From positions 417,501-481,500 of the forward strand of contig JAWRVZ010000310.1 of NCBI GenBank assembly GCA_037043235.1: a stretch of DNA of 64,000 bases, given 5' to 3'. The notes under the pieces were generated by a model. That model had not been told where the DNA came from and ran no database searches. It saw only the letters and a program-made list of their open reading frames with translations. This document shows, piece by piece, positions 46,430 through 58,400 of the stretch. This DNA comes from Rhodeus uyekii. Taxonomy: Eukaryota; Chordata; Actinopteri; Cypriniformes; Acheilognathidae. Position numbers and translations under genes: made by a program. Every line of letters begins with the position of its first letter. Position 1 is the stretch's first letter.

Positions 46430-46775
46430 AAAATGACTAAAAATGAAAATAAATTAAATGGGTAAAAATAAGCACATAATTAATACACCTTAATAAAAAT
46501 AAATTAATAAACCTTAATAAAAATAAATTAAATAAATGAATAAAAATGACAAGCACATATCAAAATTAATAAAACTTAATAAATAAAAAATGTAATAAAA
46601 ATGACAAGCACATATCATAAATAATAAACCTTAATAAAATTAAATAAGTAAATTAATAAAACTGACTAGCACATATCAAAATGACTAAAACGTAATGAAA
46701 ATAAATTCATAATGACAAGCACATATCAAAATGGATAAAACTTAAAATTTATAAAAATGACAAGCACATATGTAA
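46430..46775 (+). repeat. Degenerate AT-rich tandem repeat
   Basis: The motif ATGACAAGCACATATCA with variants recurs about seven times, separated by AATAAAACTTAATAAAA-type spacers. Spacing is irregular, about 50-80 bp. Confidence 0.8.
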
Positions 46776-47269
46776 AGAAAATCTTATTCAAAATTTTCAT
46801 AAATGTTATAATGCTGCATAAAAGCACTGGCGAAACCCTGTTTTTTGGACTTGAGTGTTTGCGCTTTCTTTTAAAGTGCCACGTAAATGTCAGATTCTTC
46901 AAAGAACACCACAATATTACTTGTTCAAAATATCATGATTTTACCATGGTATGTTTTGTTGTTGATGAACAGTTTGTAGGAGTTTTCCGGCGTGCGTTTT
47001 AGTAAATCTGTTTGTGCATCACATCAGAGAACTCTGCATGATTCCTCCTTTCTCTGGATGCCAGTAATGATTTTCTGAGAGCTGGTCATGCGTGGGTCGA
47101 GACATAAGCCGCGTGGTGAAGTGACGCGCGCCGCGTTTGACTGACAGCCGGCTGATGAACGGAGAGCGCCGGAGTAGATCATCACGCCCATATCAACATA
47201 AGCATTATGAAAAACACAAGCCGTTTGCCTGCCATGCATCATTAAAAGCACACGCGATGCCTCTGTAAT

Positions 47270-47480
47270 CAGATTAATTCCTTAACAGCTTTATTTAATG
47301 AGCGAGTAGCTGCTATTAGCATAATATGGAAATCCTGGTCGTTACGACTTGCTGTAATTCATGAACAAAAGCGATGCGACGGTGAGAGCGGCCAGTTGAT
47401 CCAATATTGAGAGATGTTCTCGGCTGATTATCAATACAGAATTGCAAATGTGCGGAAGGAGGAAAAGCGTGTGGGAGAAA
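47270..47480. promoter_or_regulatory. Candidate intronic enhancer
   Basis: Unique sequence with CAGATTAATTCC, TTTATTTAATGAGC, GCTATTAGCATAATATGG, CTGTAATTCATGAAC and GGCTGATTATCAATAC. Dense TAAT-type motifs and no repeats make this one of the better enhancer candidates in the intron. Confidence 0.33.
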
Positions 47481-47879
47481 GAAAACGAGAGGGAACGGAA
47501 ACCCGAGGCGCCGTACAGTTGCTCCGTATGGCGAAACATGGCAGTCTTCAGAAGTCTGCCGGCTACATGCTGAACTCCTGTCTAAATAACTAATTAGAGT
47601 CAGCAGCAATTTCCAGCGGCTGCAAGTGACTGGGATGGAGATCCGCATGCCTCCGCTTTCATGTGCTGCTCCCGTCTCTCTCCTCCACTTCCATCCCTGG
47701 ATCTGTTTCAGCTTTTCATTAGTTCATCTGTGCCTCGTGTCCCGCTGAGAGGAAAGAGCTGCTTTATTTATTTACCAAACTAAAGGAAAGGGCATGAATG
47801 TGAAGCCCAAGAGTGCAGGGAAGTTTCCCGGCACATGTGTTCGTCCCGGCGGATAATCTGATGATTTACTCAAAATCAA

Positions 47880-48300
47880 GTTTGCTTGTTGTTTATTCAT
47901 TTGTTCATTTGTTTATATTGTTCGTTCGAGACTTTGCTCGTGGTTATAGATAGTTTCAAAGGTTTGTTTCTTTATACGATAGATCATCTATTCTACTATT
48001 CATGTATTCATATTTTTTTGTTCATTTGTTTGATTTATTACATTTATTATTCATTTTTGTTTATAGTTTTTAACACTTTGCTGGTGGTTATAGCTAGAAG
48101 TTCAATTCATTCATTCGTACGATACCTATAGCCACCAGCAAACATTAATTCATTCATTCATTCAATTAGTCGTTTTTGTTTAATTCACTGTTTTAATTCA
48201 TTAATTTGTTTATTTCTGTTCATTCAATCATTCTTTCTGTTTGTTTATTCATCCTGTTTGTTTCAGTTGTTTGTTGATTAAATTCTATTTACTTCTTTGT
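47880..48300. repeat. Low-complexity TTCATT / TTTG-rich stretch
   Basis: Many TTCATTTG, TTTATTCA and CATTCATTCATT units without fixed period; a pure CATT run occurs at about 48148-48163. The repeated phrase CTTTGCT(C/G)GTGGTTATAG at 47932 and 48077 indicates a local duplication. Confidence 0.7.
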
Positions 48301-49412
48301 CATCCCTTCTTTGTTTTATTCTATCAGACCGTTTAAACTAACTTTGTTTTTCTAATTAAAATATTTCTTTGACTTTTCATTTCAAACTAGAATCACATGT
48401 TTACAACTTCATATTTTTACATTTCAGGAATATAATTATTTCACAGAGACTCTGAATGGTTTGTGAAAGTGACCTTGGAACCAGAATCGAGTCTGAAAAC
48501 TCTTTTGTTTCCTCCTGCTCGCTGTTGAAATGCATCCGAAGAGCCCTAGCCGTCTCTTTCCGACTGTCTCCTCTCATCTATGAACTTGTTCGTTTGAGGC
48601 TGAGATAAGTAATGTGGTTCTCCGAGCTGCAGCTCCATTTTTGCTTCGTTTATGATCAATAATAAGTACTCTGAGGGAAGAGCGAGCCGAGCGGGTGTTG
48701 GTGATTTATTGATTTCTGTGGGGCCGTACCGCATGCATGCTAATGAGCAACGTGATGCATTGCAAAGCTGTGAACTCTGGAGTGTTTTCAAATTATTGTA
48801 ACACAGCCATCGACCCGTCCACCTCCACTGTCTTTTTATGTGGTTTTTGTGTTAAAAGCCACATCGGTATTACGCTCATCTGTAAAACGTGGCTTTCTTG
48901 CTCCCTCTGGCAGAGATTTTTATTTGTTTTTTGTTGTTTGGCTGTGTTTTGCCTTGCCAGAGCTGAAGTTTGTAGATGAATGTTGTTTGTGGTTTAAAGT
49001 GACAGCAGCAGCCAGATCAGCTAATGTTGAAGGCTGAATGTTTCTCTTGGCTTCATCAGAACCAGAACGCTCAGAGGAAAATATTATTGCTCTTTTAATG
49101 GTCTGATATGTTTGCTTTTAAGTGTAAACTGTTCCCATTTTCCTTTCTCATAAGGAGAGAGTTTGATTACTGAAAACAAGTTGGTTTTTATCATAGTCAA
49201 ATTAATTTGGAGAAACCGCTTGAATCATTAGACTATAAAGGAACTTGATACATTTTCGAGGTCTTATTGAGATCTGATTTTGGCATCATGGTAAGTCTGG
49301 GTACATTTGAGACTAGATTTCTTCTGGAAGTCTAGCACACATTGGCTGCATCCGAAATCGCATACTTTCCCACTATTAACACTGTATACGTATGTCTGAA
49401 TCTACACTAGAC

Positions 49413-50422
49413 CAGGGGTTTTCAAAGTGTGGGGCGCGCCTCCCCTGGGGGGCGCCAGAGCATGCCAGGGGAGGCGCGGAGAGTTGTAAAAAATTATAGT
49501 CTAATAATAACTCGCCGAACTTGTATTAAAACCTTCATTTTACATTTCCCTGTGATGTCATTCTGTCGCGTAGAGTGGAGTGGAGTAGGCGTGTGTCGAA
49601 TATCGCGCATCGTCAGTGTTGCCAACTATTTTCAAAGGAAAGTCGCTAAAGGCTGGCCAAAAAGTTGCTAAATGTCGCTATGTGACGGCATGCATAAATT
49701 AGCATATTCGTGACATCTTCACGCTGTACTAGATTACATACTTTCTTGCGTTCTTCATGCCTAGTGTGCTTTCTCAACAAGAATGCCCGTGTATTATCAC
49801 CAATAAACGGCTTTTAGAATTCAGGGTTTGATTCCCACTCCTTCCTGTATTTTTGGGTGTACAGTTTTGACTGAGACATGATAAGCAAGCCAGCTAGTTA
49901 GCTTTTGTCACAGACAGGCGCACACACACAGTGGACGAGAGTACGTGACTGAGAGTATGTGACTGCATTTGTCAAACAAATGCAGCGATTTATATTTGTG
50001 CAGTGATTTAATTATTTTTAGACCATTTTATATCCCGTGCTGCCATGGCGGGATCAGCCAGCTCCGGCTTCCGGCACATGCGCGATTCATTTGCATGTGG
50101 AGGAGTGAAGATCTCTTGCTCTGCCTGCATCTGGGAGCGGACGCTGCGCGAGGACTGGGCTGCCTGTGAGCGCTTTGGGATGGGGTTGGGGCCCACGGCA
50201 GCGCTCGATGCTCATTGAGAAGAGCAAGAACGATATGTGCTTTCACTTCAGAAAGTCGCCAATAACTCCAGATAAAGTCGCTATAGTTGTCAACAGTGCG
50301 CATCGCGTCCACCCCCCCCACCCCCCCGTCAACAATTTTTGGAGGGAGGGGGGGGGGGGGGGCGTCATTGGGTGGGTTGTGTCAAAAGGGAGGCCCACTG
50401 TCTCAGACTTTGAAAACCTCTG
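49413..50422. mobile_element. hAT-type non-autonomous transposon (outer), interrupted by a second hAT element
   Basis: The ends are CAGGGGTTTTCAAAGT (left) and the reverse complement CAGAGGTTTTCAAAGT (right), 15 of 16 identical. The 8-bp target duplication CACTAGAC flanks it at 49405-49412 and 50423-50430. Eight-base duplications and CAG-starting ends define hAT. No transposase frame. The element proper is 49413-49613 plus 50307-50422, the middle being a later insertion and its duplicated target. Confidence 0.85.
49614..50298. mobile_element. hAT-type element (inner) nested in the outer hAT
   Basis: Ends read CAGTGTTGCCAAC (left) and CACTGTTGACAAC (right, reverse complement). Flanking 8-mers CGCATCGT (49606-49613) and CGCATCGC (50299-50306) agree at 7 of 8 positions. 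AAAGTCGCTA motifs lie near both ends in inverted orientation. The 685-bp interior has no transposase. Confidence 0.78.
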
Positions 50423-50430
50423 CACTAGAC

Positions 50431-52417
50431 TATAGGAGGAGTCCTAGATTAGCCTATAGGAGGAGACCCTTATTAGCCTATAGGAGGAGACCCTTATTAG
50501 CTTATAGGAGGAGACCTAGATTAGCCTATAAGGGAGACCTAGATTAGCCTATAAGGGAGACCTAGATTAGCCTATAGGGGGAGACCTAGATTAACCTATA
50601 GGAGGAGACCTAGATTAGCCTATAGGGGGAGACCTAGATTAGTCTGTAGGGGAGACCTAGATTAACCTATAGGGGGAGACCTAGATTAGTCTGTAGGGGA
50701 GACCTAGATTAACCTATAGGGAGAGACCTAGATTAGTCTGTAGGGGAGACCTAGATTAGCCTGTAGGGGAGACCTAGATTAACCTATAGGGGGAGACCTA
50801 GATTAGTCTGTAGGGAGAGACCTAGATTAGTCTGTAGGGGAGACCTAGATTAGCCTGTAGGGGAGACCTAGATTAACCTATAGGGAGAGACCTAGATTAG
50901 TCTGTAGGGAGAGACCTAGATTAGTCTGTAGGGGAGACCTAGATTAACCTATAGGGAGAGACCTAGATTAGTCTGTAGGGGAGACCTAGATTAGCCTGTA
51001 GGGGAGACCTAGATTAGCCTGTAGGGGAGACCTAGATTAGTCTGTAGGGAGAGACCTAGATTAACCTATAGGGGGAGACCTAGATTAGTCTGTAGGGGAG
51101 ACCTAGATTATCCTATAGGGAGAGACCTAGATTAGCCTGTAGGGGAGACCTAGATTAGCCTGTAGGTGAGACCTGGATTAGCCTGTAGGGGAGACCTAGA
51201 TTAGCCTGTAGGGGAGACCTAGATTAACCTATAGGGAGAGACCTAGATTAGTCTGTAGGGAGAGACCTAGATTAGTCTGTAGGGGAGACCTAGATTAACC
51301 TATAGGGGGAGACCTAGATTAGTCTGTAGGGGAGACCTAGATTAACCTATAGGGAGAGACCTAGATTAGTCTGTAGGGGAGACCTAGATTAGCCTGTAGG
51401 GGAGACCTAGATTAGTCTGTAGGGAGAGACCTAGATTAACCTATAGGGGGAGACCTAGATTAGTCTGTAGGGGAGACCTAGATTAACCTATAGGGAGAGA
51501 CCTAGATTAGCCTGTAGGGGAGACCTAGATTAGCCTGTAGGTGAGACCTAGATTAGCCTGTAGGGGAGACCTAGATTAGCCTGTAGGGGAGACCTAGATT
51601 AACCTATAGGGAGAGACCTAGATTAGCCTGTAGGGGAGACCTAGATTAACCTATAGGGAGAGACCTAGATTAGCCTGTAGGGGAGACCTAGATTAGTCTG
51701 TAGGGGAGACCTAGATTAACCTATAGGGAGAGACCTAGATTAGTCTGTAGGGAGAGACCTAGATTAGTCTGTAGGGGAGACCTAGATTAACCTATAGGGA
51801 GAGACCTAGATTAGTCTGTAGGGGAGACCTAGATTAGCCTGTAGGGGAGACCTAGATTAGCCTGTAGGGGAGACCTAGATTAGTCTGTAGGGGAGACCTA
51901 GATTAACCTATAGGGAGAGACCTAGATTAGTCTGTAGGGGAGACCTAGATTAGCCTGTAGGGGAGACCTAGATTAGTCTGTAGGGGAGACCTAGATTAGT
52001 CTGTAGGGGAGACCTAGATTAACCTATAGGGAGAGACCTAGATTAGTCTGTAGGGGAGACCTAGATTAGCCTGTAGGGGAGACCTAGATTAGTCTGTAGG
52101 GGAGACCTAGATTAGTCTGTAGGGGAGACCTAGATTAACCTATAGGGAGAGACCTAGATTAGTCTGTAGGGGAGACCTAGATTAGCCTGTAGGGGAGACC
52201 TAGATTAGCCTGTAGGGGAGACCTAGATTAGCCTGTAGGGGAGACCTAGATTAGCCTGTAGGGGAGACCTAGATTAGCCTGTAGGGGAGACCTAGATTAG
52301 CCTGTAGGGGAGACCTAGATTAGCCTGTAGGGGAGACCTAGATTAGCCTGTAGGGGAGACCTAGATTAGCCTGTAGGGGAGACCTAGATTAGCCTGTAGG
52401 TGAGACCTAGATTAGCC
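50431..52417 (+). repeat. 23/24-bp minisatellite, about 85 units
   Basis: The unit is CCTAGATTAGCCTGTAGGGG plus AGA. Three main variants alternate: AACCTATAGGGAGAG (24 bp), AGTCTGTAGGGGAG and AGCCTGTAGGGGAG. A block marked by the rare TGTAGGTGAG recurs at 51161 and 51536 (375 bp apart) with nearly the same variant order, showing segmental duplication within the array. Units at the left end are the most divergent (GGAGGAGACCCTTATTAGC); ten identical units close the right end (52181-52410). The array starts directly after the outer hAT target duplication. Confidence 0.97.
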
Positions 52418-53355
52418 AAACTAGTGAATGAAAGTCTCTTTTCTGTGAAGTTTGCAGTGATTTACAGTTTTTCTGGATACGGTGAGGTGGTCTGAGCTGA
52501 TGTGAATGGGAGGTTATGACTGATTCAGGAATGTATTCATCAGTTCTCCTTTAGCTTTTATAGCTGCCGCGGGGCATACATCTGTGCCTTGATCTTACAA
52601 CAAACCTGTCAGTTCACATCGCCACAAGTGCTAAATCAATATCCATTTCAGACTAGCCAAATTAATTTTTTGATGCAGTTTTTATCAGGCCTGGATTATA
52701 TAAAGAGAAACTGTGACATGTTGATATTATAGAGTGTTATAGGTCCTATTTCTGAGTTGTTGTTTTTGTTGGTTGAATAAGAACTATTACTTTATTTACA
52801 AATGCAATGTTTTATGTATCTATATATCTTAGCTGTAGAGACTGAATGTTTCATTTAATTATTAACTTTGTCTCATATGTTTCTTACTCTAAAATAGAAA
52901 CTGCCACAAATGCCAATAAGTAATTTTGAAAGTAGAGTTGTAAAATGAATGGTTAAAGCAGTTCATCTCGTTTAATGAGACAGTAATGAGTTCACCTTGA
53001 GACATTAGAGGTCAATCTGAGGAGCAAATGAAGAGCTTCTCTCGAGGAGGATCTGTGCTCGTCTCTGGCGGCTGGTGTACAGCTTCTCCTCGGGGGAGTG
53101 TGTGTGTGTTTAGTCGAGTCCTGTTGGTCGTTTCTTGACGGATCTCTGAGGTGCTCCGTCAGCAAACCCCAAAACAGCCCTTCCTGCTGCTTGAGTCGCG
53201 TCCGTCCCGTAAGAGAACTGTGAATACCGGGGGGAAGCGGCTTGACAGGCAGAGACGTGTACTAATTAACTAACTTAAACAAACCTGACAAGAGGAAGGA
53301 GAAAAGCTTTCAGTGCCCCCCTTTTAAAAAGTCATTACCAGGAACTACCAGAATA

Positions 53356-53357
<2 letters not shown>

Positions 53358-53389
<32 letters not shown>
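53358..53389. repeat. (TG)n microsatellite
   Basis: About 16 pure TG units. Confidence 0.96.
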
Positions 53390-53390
<1 letters not shown>

Positions 53391-54144
53391 CCCCAAACGT
53401 GAGCAAAATCTTCATTAGGGGGCTTTAAGGATGTCTTCTTTTAAAAACAAAATTCATACATGAAGTCATTTAAATGTTTATCTTTTCTATAGGGCTTTGT
53501 CTGTAGGGGAAAGTCAACGGCAGGGCCTCATTTAAACGCTTAGATAAACGTGGGTTTGCCGTTTCTTTCAGATGGAGTCGTTTAGGAGGTGAAGAGGTAG
53601 ATTAGAGCTCATTTGGGGGTGGAGATCTGTCAGAAACAAGGGCTTTGTGAGCAATCCCAGACTTCTGACAAGATGACCTTTCATCTCAGTAAACAGAAGC
53701 CCAATTTAAGAGTTGGAGGAATGTCAGGATAAACACACACAGAGTTTTGCTGGACGTGGATGTCAGGGAGGTTGGGCTCTCTGGGAATAAAACCATGCGT
53801 CTCATTTACATCTGATGTGTTCATTATGCTCACGATGAATCACTCGAGTTCTTTTGAATTTCTCTCTCTGTTTCTTCACAACGTTACAAAAGAAGGCCGA
53901 ACGTGTAAATGTGAGGAGGAATTAGACGAGATGTGATTCTGTTGATAGTAATATTGTTAGCGCAGCGACTGTAAAGAGCGTCCTGCTGCCCTTGGAATAT
54001 ACATCAGTTTCCATCAAATCCTGTTTTCCCCTGCGAGGAGCTTAGCAAACCAAATCGATATTTATTTTGTTGTGGTCATTATTATTCCAGGAGTAGTTCC
54101 ACATGCAAATGATTGGATTTTCAGCTTGTTAATTAAGGGTTTTG

Positions 54145-54240
54145 ATGTGTGTGTGTGTGTGTGTGTTTGTATATGTCTGTGTGTGTGTTTCTATATGTGT
54201 GTTTGTATATTTGTGCATATGTGCGTGTGTGTTTGTGTTT
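54145..54240. repeat. (TG)n / TATATG compound microsatellite
   Basis: GTGT runs broken by TTTGTATATG and TTTCTATATG phrases. Confidence 0.9.
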
Positions 54241-54483
54241 AAAATTGGGATTTCGTACATTTAATTTCAAACAAAATCCTGTTATCCCAGCCCATCTCCT
54301 CTTTTCCTCTTTTATCCTCATCCTTTTCACCAAAGACGTATTTTAGTTGGTCAGATCAATCCAGCACAAAGAACATTGAACAACACGCAGAACAAAACAA
54401 ACCTGTGCTCTCAGGATAAGCTAAAATTGTGGGATGTTGGAAAATAACAGTGTTTTCTGTTAATCAGAAACTCAAATGTCCTC

Positions 54484-54790
54484 AGAGCAGATCTTTATAT
54501 ATATAATGTATGTGTGTGTGTGTATATTTTTATATATATAATAATTATTTTAATTAATCATATTATGAATAAGTATTTAATTTAAATATTGTAATATTAT
54601 TTTTTGTTAACGTTATATATATATATATATATTAGACATACGTATAAAAAAAACCTATAATATACTTTAAAATATTATAAACAACTTATTTTAATTGAAC
54701 ATAAATAATAAATACATAATTTATATATAATTCAATAACAAAAATGTAATTTAAATAGTATTTTAAATATTGTCATATGTGTGTATTAAT
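54484..54790. repeat. AT-rich low-complexity stretch
   Basis: About 300 bp of nearly pure A/T with TATATA runs at 54497, 54530 and 54616-54632. No gene content. Confidence 0.85.
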
Positions 54791-54959
54791 AAGCAGTGGA
54801 TATGCTGGTCTTCCTACTATTATTTGTTTTACTCTTAAACTCAGAGCTCAGTTATATTAAAAACTAATGCTTTCTCCCAGTCTTTGTCATCTTCTTTTAT
54901 TAAACCTCTCACTTCTTCTCATGTTCGTCTTTGAGATTCGATGAGCTGAAAATAGAGAG

Positions 54960-55570
54960 TTGTGGAGAGCGCGACCCAACGCTCTTCAAAGGAAGAGGTC
55001 CCGCGCCGAGCCGAGCGCTTACACGTATTGTAATTAGAGGAAAGGCCATTATCTTGTAAAGATGTTTTCCTTCACAGACCAGAAGAACATTTGCCTTGAG
55101 GATTTTCTGTGGTAACTTAATAATGGAGGCGTTCAGGTTCATTAGCTGCAGCTTCTGAAGGGCTCGAGTCAGTAATGGGAAAAGTCTTCTCGAATCCGGC
55201 CGCTCGTTCGTCGACGCGTAATGCCGCGCCGTCATCGCCACGCACGCTTTTCACAGCCAGATTAAGCTTTCTAATGAATTTCCAGTCCTGTTTGGTTAAG
55301 CCTCAGCCAAAAAATTAAATCAGCGCGAATTTATCTCTGATGATGTCGCTGTTTCTGCCTCCTGCTCGCAAAATTAACACATTTATTAAACCAATGAATT
55401 GAGACGTCTCCTATTAATTGGCAAAAGTGCTGAAAGCTCTGTTGGTAAAACGTACCGCCGAGGCTGGAAATGAAACGAAAGCCGCTAATTAGCAGATGAA
55501 ATCGTCCGCTTGTCTGAAGCGCTATCATCTCCGCCATCGCGCCCAGAGATTAATAGGCGGAGCTCGTAAA
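54960..55570. promoter_or_regulatory. Candidate intronic enhancer cluster
   Basis: Some 600 bp without repeats, with TGTAATTAGAGG (55029), TAACTTAATAATGG (55114), GGTTCATTAGCTGC, CCTATTAATTGGC (55410) and the palindrome GCTAATTAGC (55484-55493). It is the longest uninterrupted enhancer-like block in the intron. Frames on either strand have no recognisable domain. Confidence 0.32.
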
Positions 55571-55876
55571 GAAGTGAAATGGAGGCAGTTTGCAGAAACA
55601 GCTGGTGAGACCCGGCAGCACAGAGAGGGTCATCGCAGGGGCCCGTTTAATGAGTGTTGGGGCCAACGGCGCGTGTTCCTCCACGGCACGTCCCGCTCGA
55701 GACGTCGGGCTCGTCACAGTGTGGCACTTCAAAGCCGGCCGCTCTACAAGCACACGCTGCTGTTTAGCACCACTGCTATAGTAATCGTTCATTATTTTTA
55801 TACATTAAAATCTACATTCCTGCATTTATCAGCTGCTTTTATCGTCGCATTCAAGAAACACATTGACATTCTAATC

Positions 55877-55976
55877 AGTTCTTGCTTTCACTGGGAGTCG
55901 AACCCATGACCTTGATGTTGCAAGCGCTTTTATGCATTTAGCAGACGCTTTTATCCAAACCAACTTACATTTTGAG
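55877..55976 (-). mobile_element. SINE head and a separate SINE tail joined, minus strand
   Basis: 55877-55927 is the reverse complement of the SINE head (CAACATCAAGGTCATGGGTT, box B-like GGTTCGACTCCC). 55929-55976 is the reverse complement of a SINE tail (GGATAAAAGCGTCTGCTAAATG type). Read on the minus strand the tail comes before the head, so these are the end of one copy and the start of another. Confidence 0.7.
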
Positions 55977-56502
55977 GAACGCAGAAAGCGATTCTTCCTG
56001 AAGATGCAAAAGTACACAAGAGTGTCACAATACAAAGTTTCAAAAATTACACACAAGCCTGGAGAATAAAGGGACTAAGAGGAAGCTTTGCAATTTTACT
56101 TTTTTTTTTTTATTCATGTCATTTTAGGTTTTATTTCAGACCACAAAATGTCTTTAGTTTTAGTTAACGATAAGCATCAGTCAAGCAGCAGAGGTTTGGA
56201 TCTGTTGGGGTCAAAGGGCGCCTGTAAAGAGGTGCTAATGAAGGGAAGGTCCCGAACGACGAGTGCAAACATGAGCGGCGCGCTGGGCCACACGTGGCTT
56301 TGGTTACTCCAGTGCGGCACAGGAAGCAGGACAGGAGGTGCGGCGGATCTGAAATTGGGTGTGCTTGTCAACAAATTGATAACCTGCCCAGAGCCGTGTG
56401 CGTGTGCTTCAAAGACCTTTATCAAATTCAGATTGTGCAGATTGTTTTTTTGTTCTTGTCCCATAAGCGGACAGTAAAAACCCTTCCGACATCCTCCAGG
56501 CA

Positions 56503-56521
56503 CCCCCCCCCCCCCCCCCCC
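56503..56521. repeat. Poly-C tract (19)
   Basis: Nineteen C after AGGCA. Confidence 0.95.
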
Positions 56522-56612
56522 ATCACTCTCTTTGGCCACGATCCGACTGCATCTGGTGCCCTAGTTGGCCGTTTCGGCGTCTGCCTCGGTCACTGTGAGC
56601 GCGCTCATTAAA

Positions 56613-56636
56613 CCCCCCCCCCCCCCCCCCCCCCCC
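56613..56636. repeat. Poly-C tract (24)
   Basis: Twenty-four C after ATTAAA, the longest mononucleotide C run in the window; only 91 bp from the preceding C19 tract. Confidence 0.95.
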
Positions 56637-58179
56637 GCGCTCAGACGGACGTCTCCTGGGCTCGTCTCTCCGCTCCTCCCTGCCGCTCAACCCCGACTAA
56701 TAGAGCCACTTACCAGCCTTTTAACTCTCGACTGCGCTGGTTAACCCTCACAGACGCAGTCCTGAAACCCGGCGTGTGGATGTGAGGAAAATGAGTGATA
56801 CTGCAATATAAAACAACTGCATTTTACATGGAAAAAAAGGCCTATAGAGTGGAGAGTGGAGATGTATTTCATATCAATCTGTGAGACGGTGCAGCAGAAA
56901 GACCTTGTTCTAGTTATTAACAACATAAATCTTATGTAAATACTAAACTTTGTGCTTTCTTACCTTGCCGTTAAATTAAATCAACAGTGCTGAGGGAGGA
57001 GAACATTTTCCTCTCTTCCGAACAACCCAATCAAGCTGTTGATGTTTTTAACTCATAGAAACGCTATTGTGGATTTTTCCTGTCGCTATTGGGAACTATA
57101 GAACAATATATAAAAATGAACTATAGGAGTTAAAAACAATTTAAAATATTTGTTGTTAGTTAAAATAAAACTGAAATTGTAAAATATGAAAACTTTCTAG
57201 AAAATTGAAAGGTGAAAAATAAAACTGAAATAAAATGTGTAGTAAAAAAAAACTGAAACTGGAAAAAAAGCTAAAATAACAAACAAAAGCTCTTAATAAA
57301 AGTACTAAAACTTTAATTTTAAACTGGAAATAGTAAAAGCTAAATGCACAATTTGTTTCGAGCAAAACAAAGTTAATTTTGAAAAACTTTAAAGTGAAAG
57401 TTAAACACCTTCACTACCATTGGTCTGTGATGATGATGTCATAGGTGGGTGTGGCTCTGAGTCTCCGCCTTCTTTGAGGAAATCTCCGTTTTTTTCGACG
57501 TCGGTCGTGAGTAAACGCGTGAACGCTGATTTAAAGTTATAACTGTAACCGAAAGGCACTCTGACACGGTTTCATGTGCTTAACAGACGTGCGCTGTATG
57601 AGGAGATGTGACCGGGGGCTGAATCCTACCATCAGAGGCCTTGAATCAACGAATAGACGGCATGTTTAATCTTAATGTTGCATGCCTACATTTCTGGTGA
57701 AACAAAGAATGTTAAAAAAACACGAGGTCTGTCACTCACACGCGGGAAGATATGAGAGTTTGTGTGAAATATTGATTCCTGCTGTTCTTTTAATGCAGCA
57801 CTTTAACTTGATCATTCTAGTTTAATGTTTATAGCACTTTAACTGTTGGTGTGTCATTCTGAGGAATCATCATGAAGTGACGTGTGATACTTCGATGATT
57901 GTGTGTTTGGAGCGATGGAAGGAAGACTCATGCGTGCAGGAATCAGTGTTGGCTCACCGTCTGTGACGCGTCGTTGTTTTACTGAACGGCTGGACATAAA
58001 CTGCTGTGAAGAGAATGGATAGGCATCGCTGCTCACGGAGATATGAGCAATGTTCAGACACGTTTATCGCCAGCGATCAGCGGCGCATTAACTCCTGCCA
58101 GTGTCGTTTCATAGGATGTGAATATTGACAGGAAGTGTTTTATACGCCCTATTGGCTCGATGGCTGATTTAAATTAACT

Positions 58180-58400
58180 TTATTTCTCAAATGAAACCAC
58201 ATGCTTGTATAAAGGCTTGTAGGCCAAATGTGCATTTAAACGCATTATCCGTCGAAACACCCGTTCATCTGCGTTTATTGAGAGCTGACGCGTGTTTGCA
58301 TGGAAAAACAGGCGTTTTCTTTCAACAATTAGGCATGTTGAGCGTCTTCTGCATGCGAAATGAAGATGTATAAATCTCACAAATGAAAACAAATACAGGC
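58180..58400. promoter_or_regulatory. Candidate intronic regulatory block
   Basis: Unique with AATGTGCATTTAAACGC, GTTTGCATGGAAAAAC (POU-like) and TTCAACAATTAGGCATG (SOX/homeodomain-like). Open frames on both strands conflict. Confidence 0.27.

Noticed and set aside
50431..52417. Interstitial telomere repeat
   Set aside because: The TTAGCC/TAGGG look-alikes sit in a 23-bp unit; there are no TTAGGG runs.
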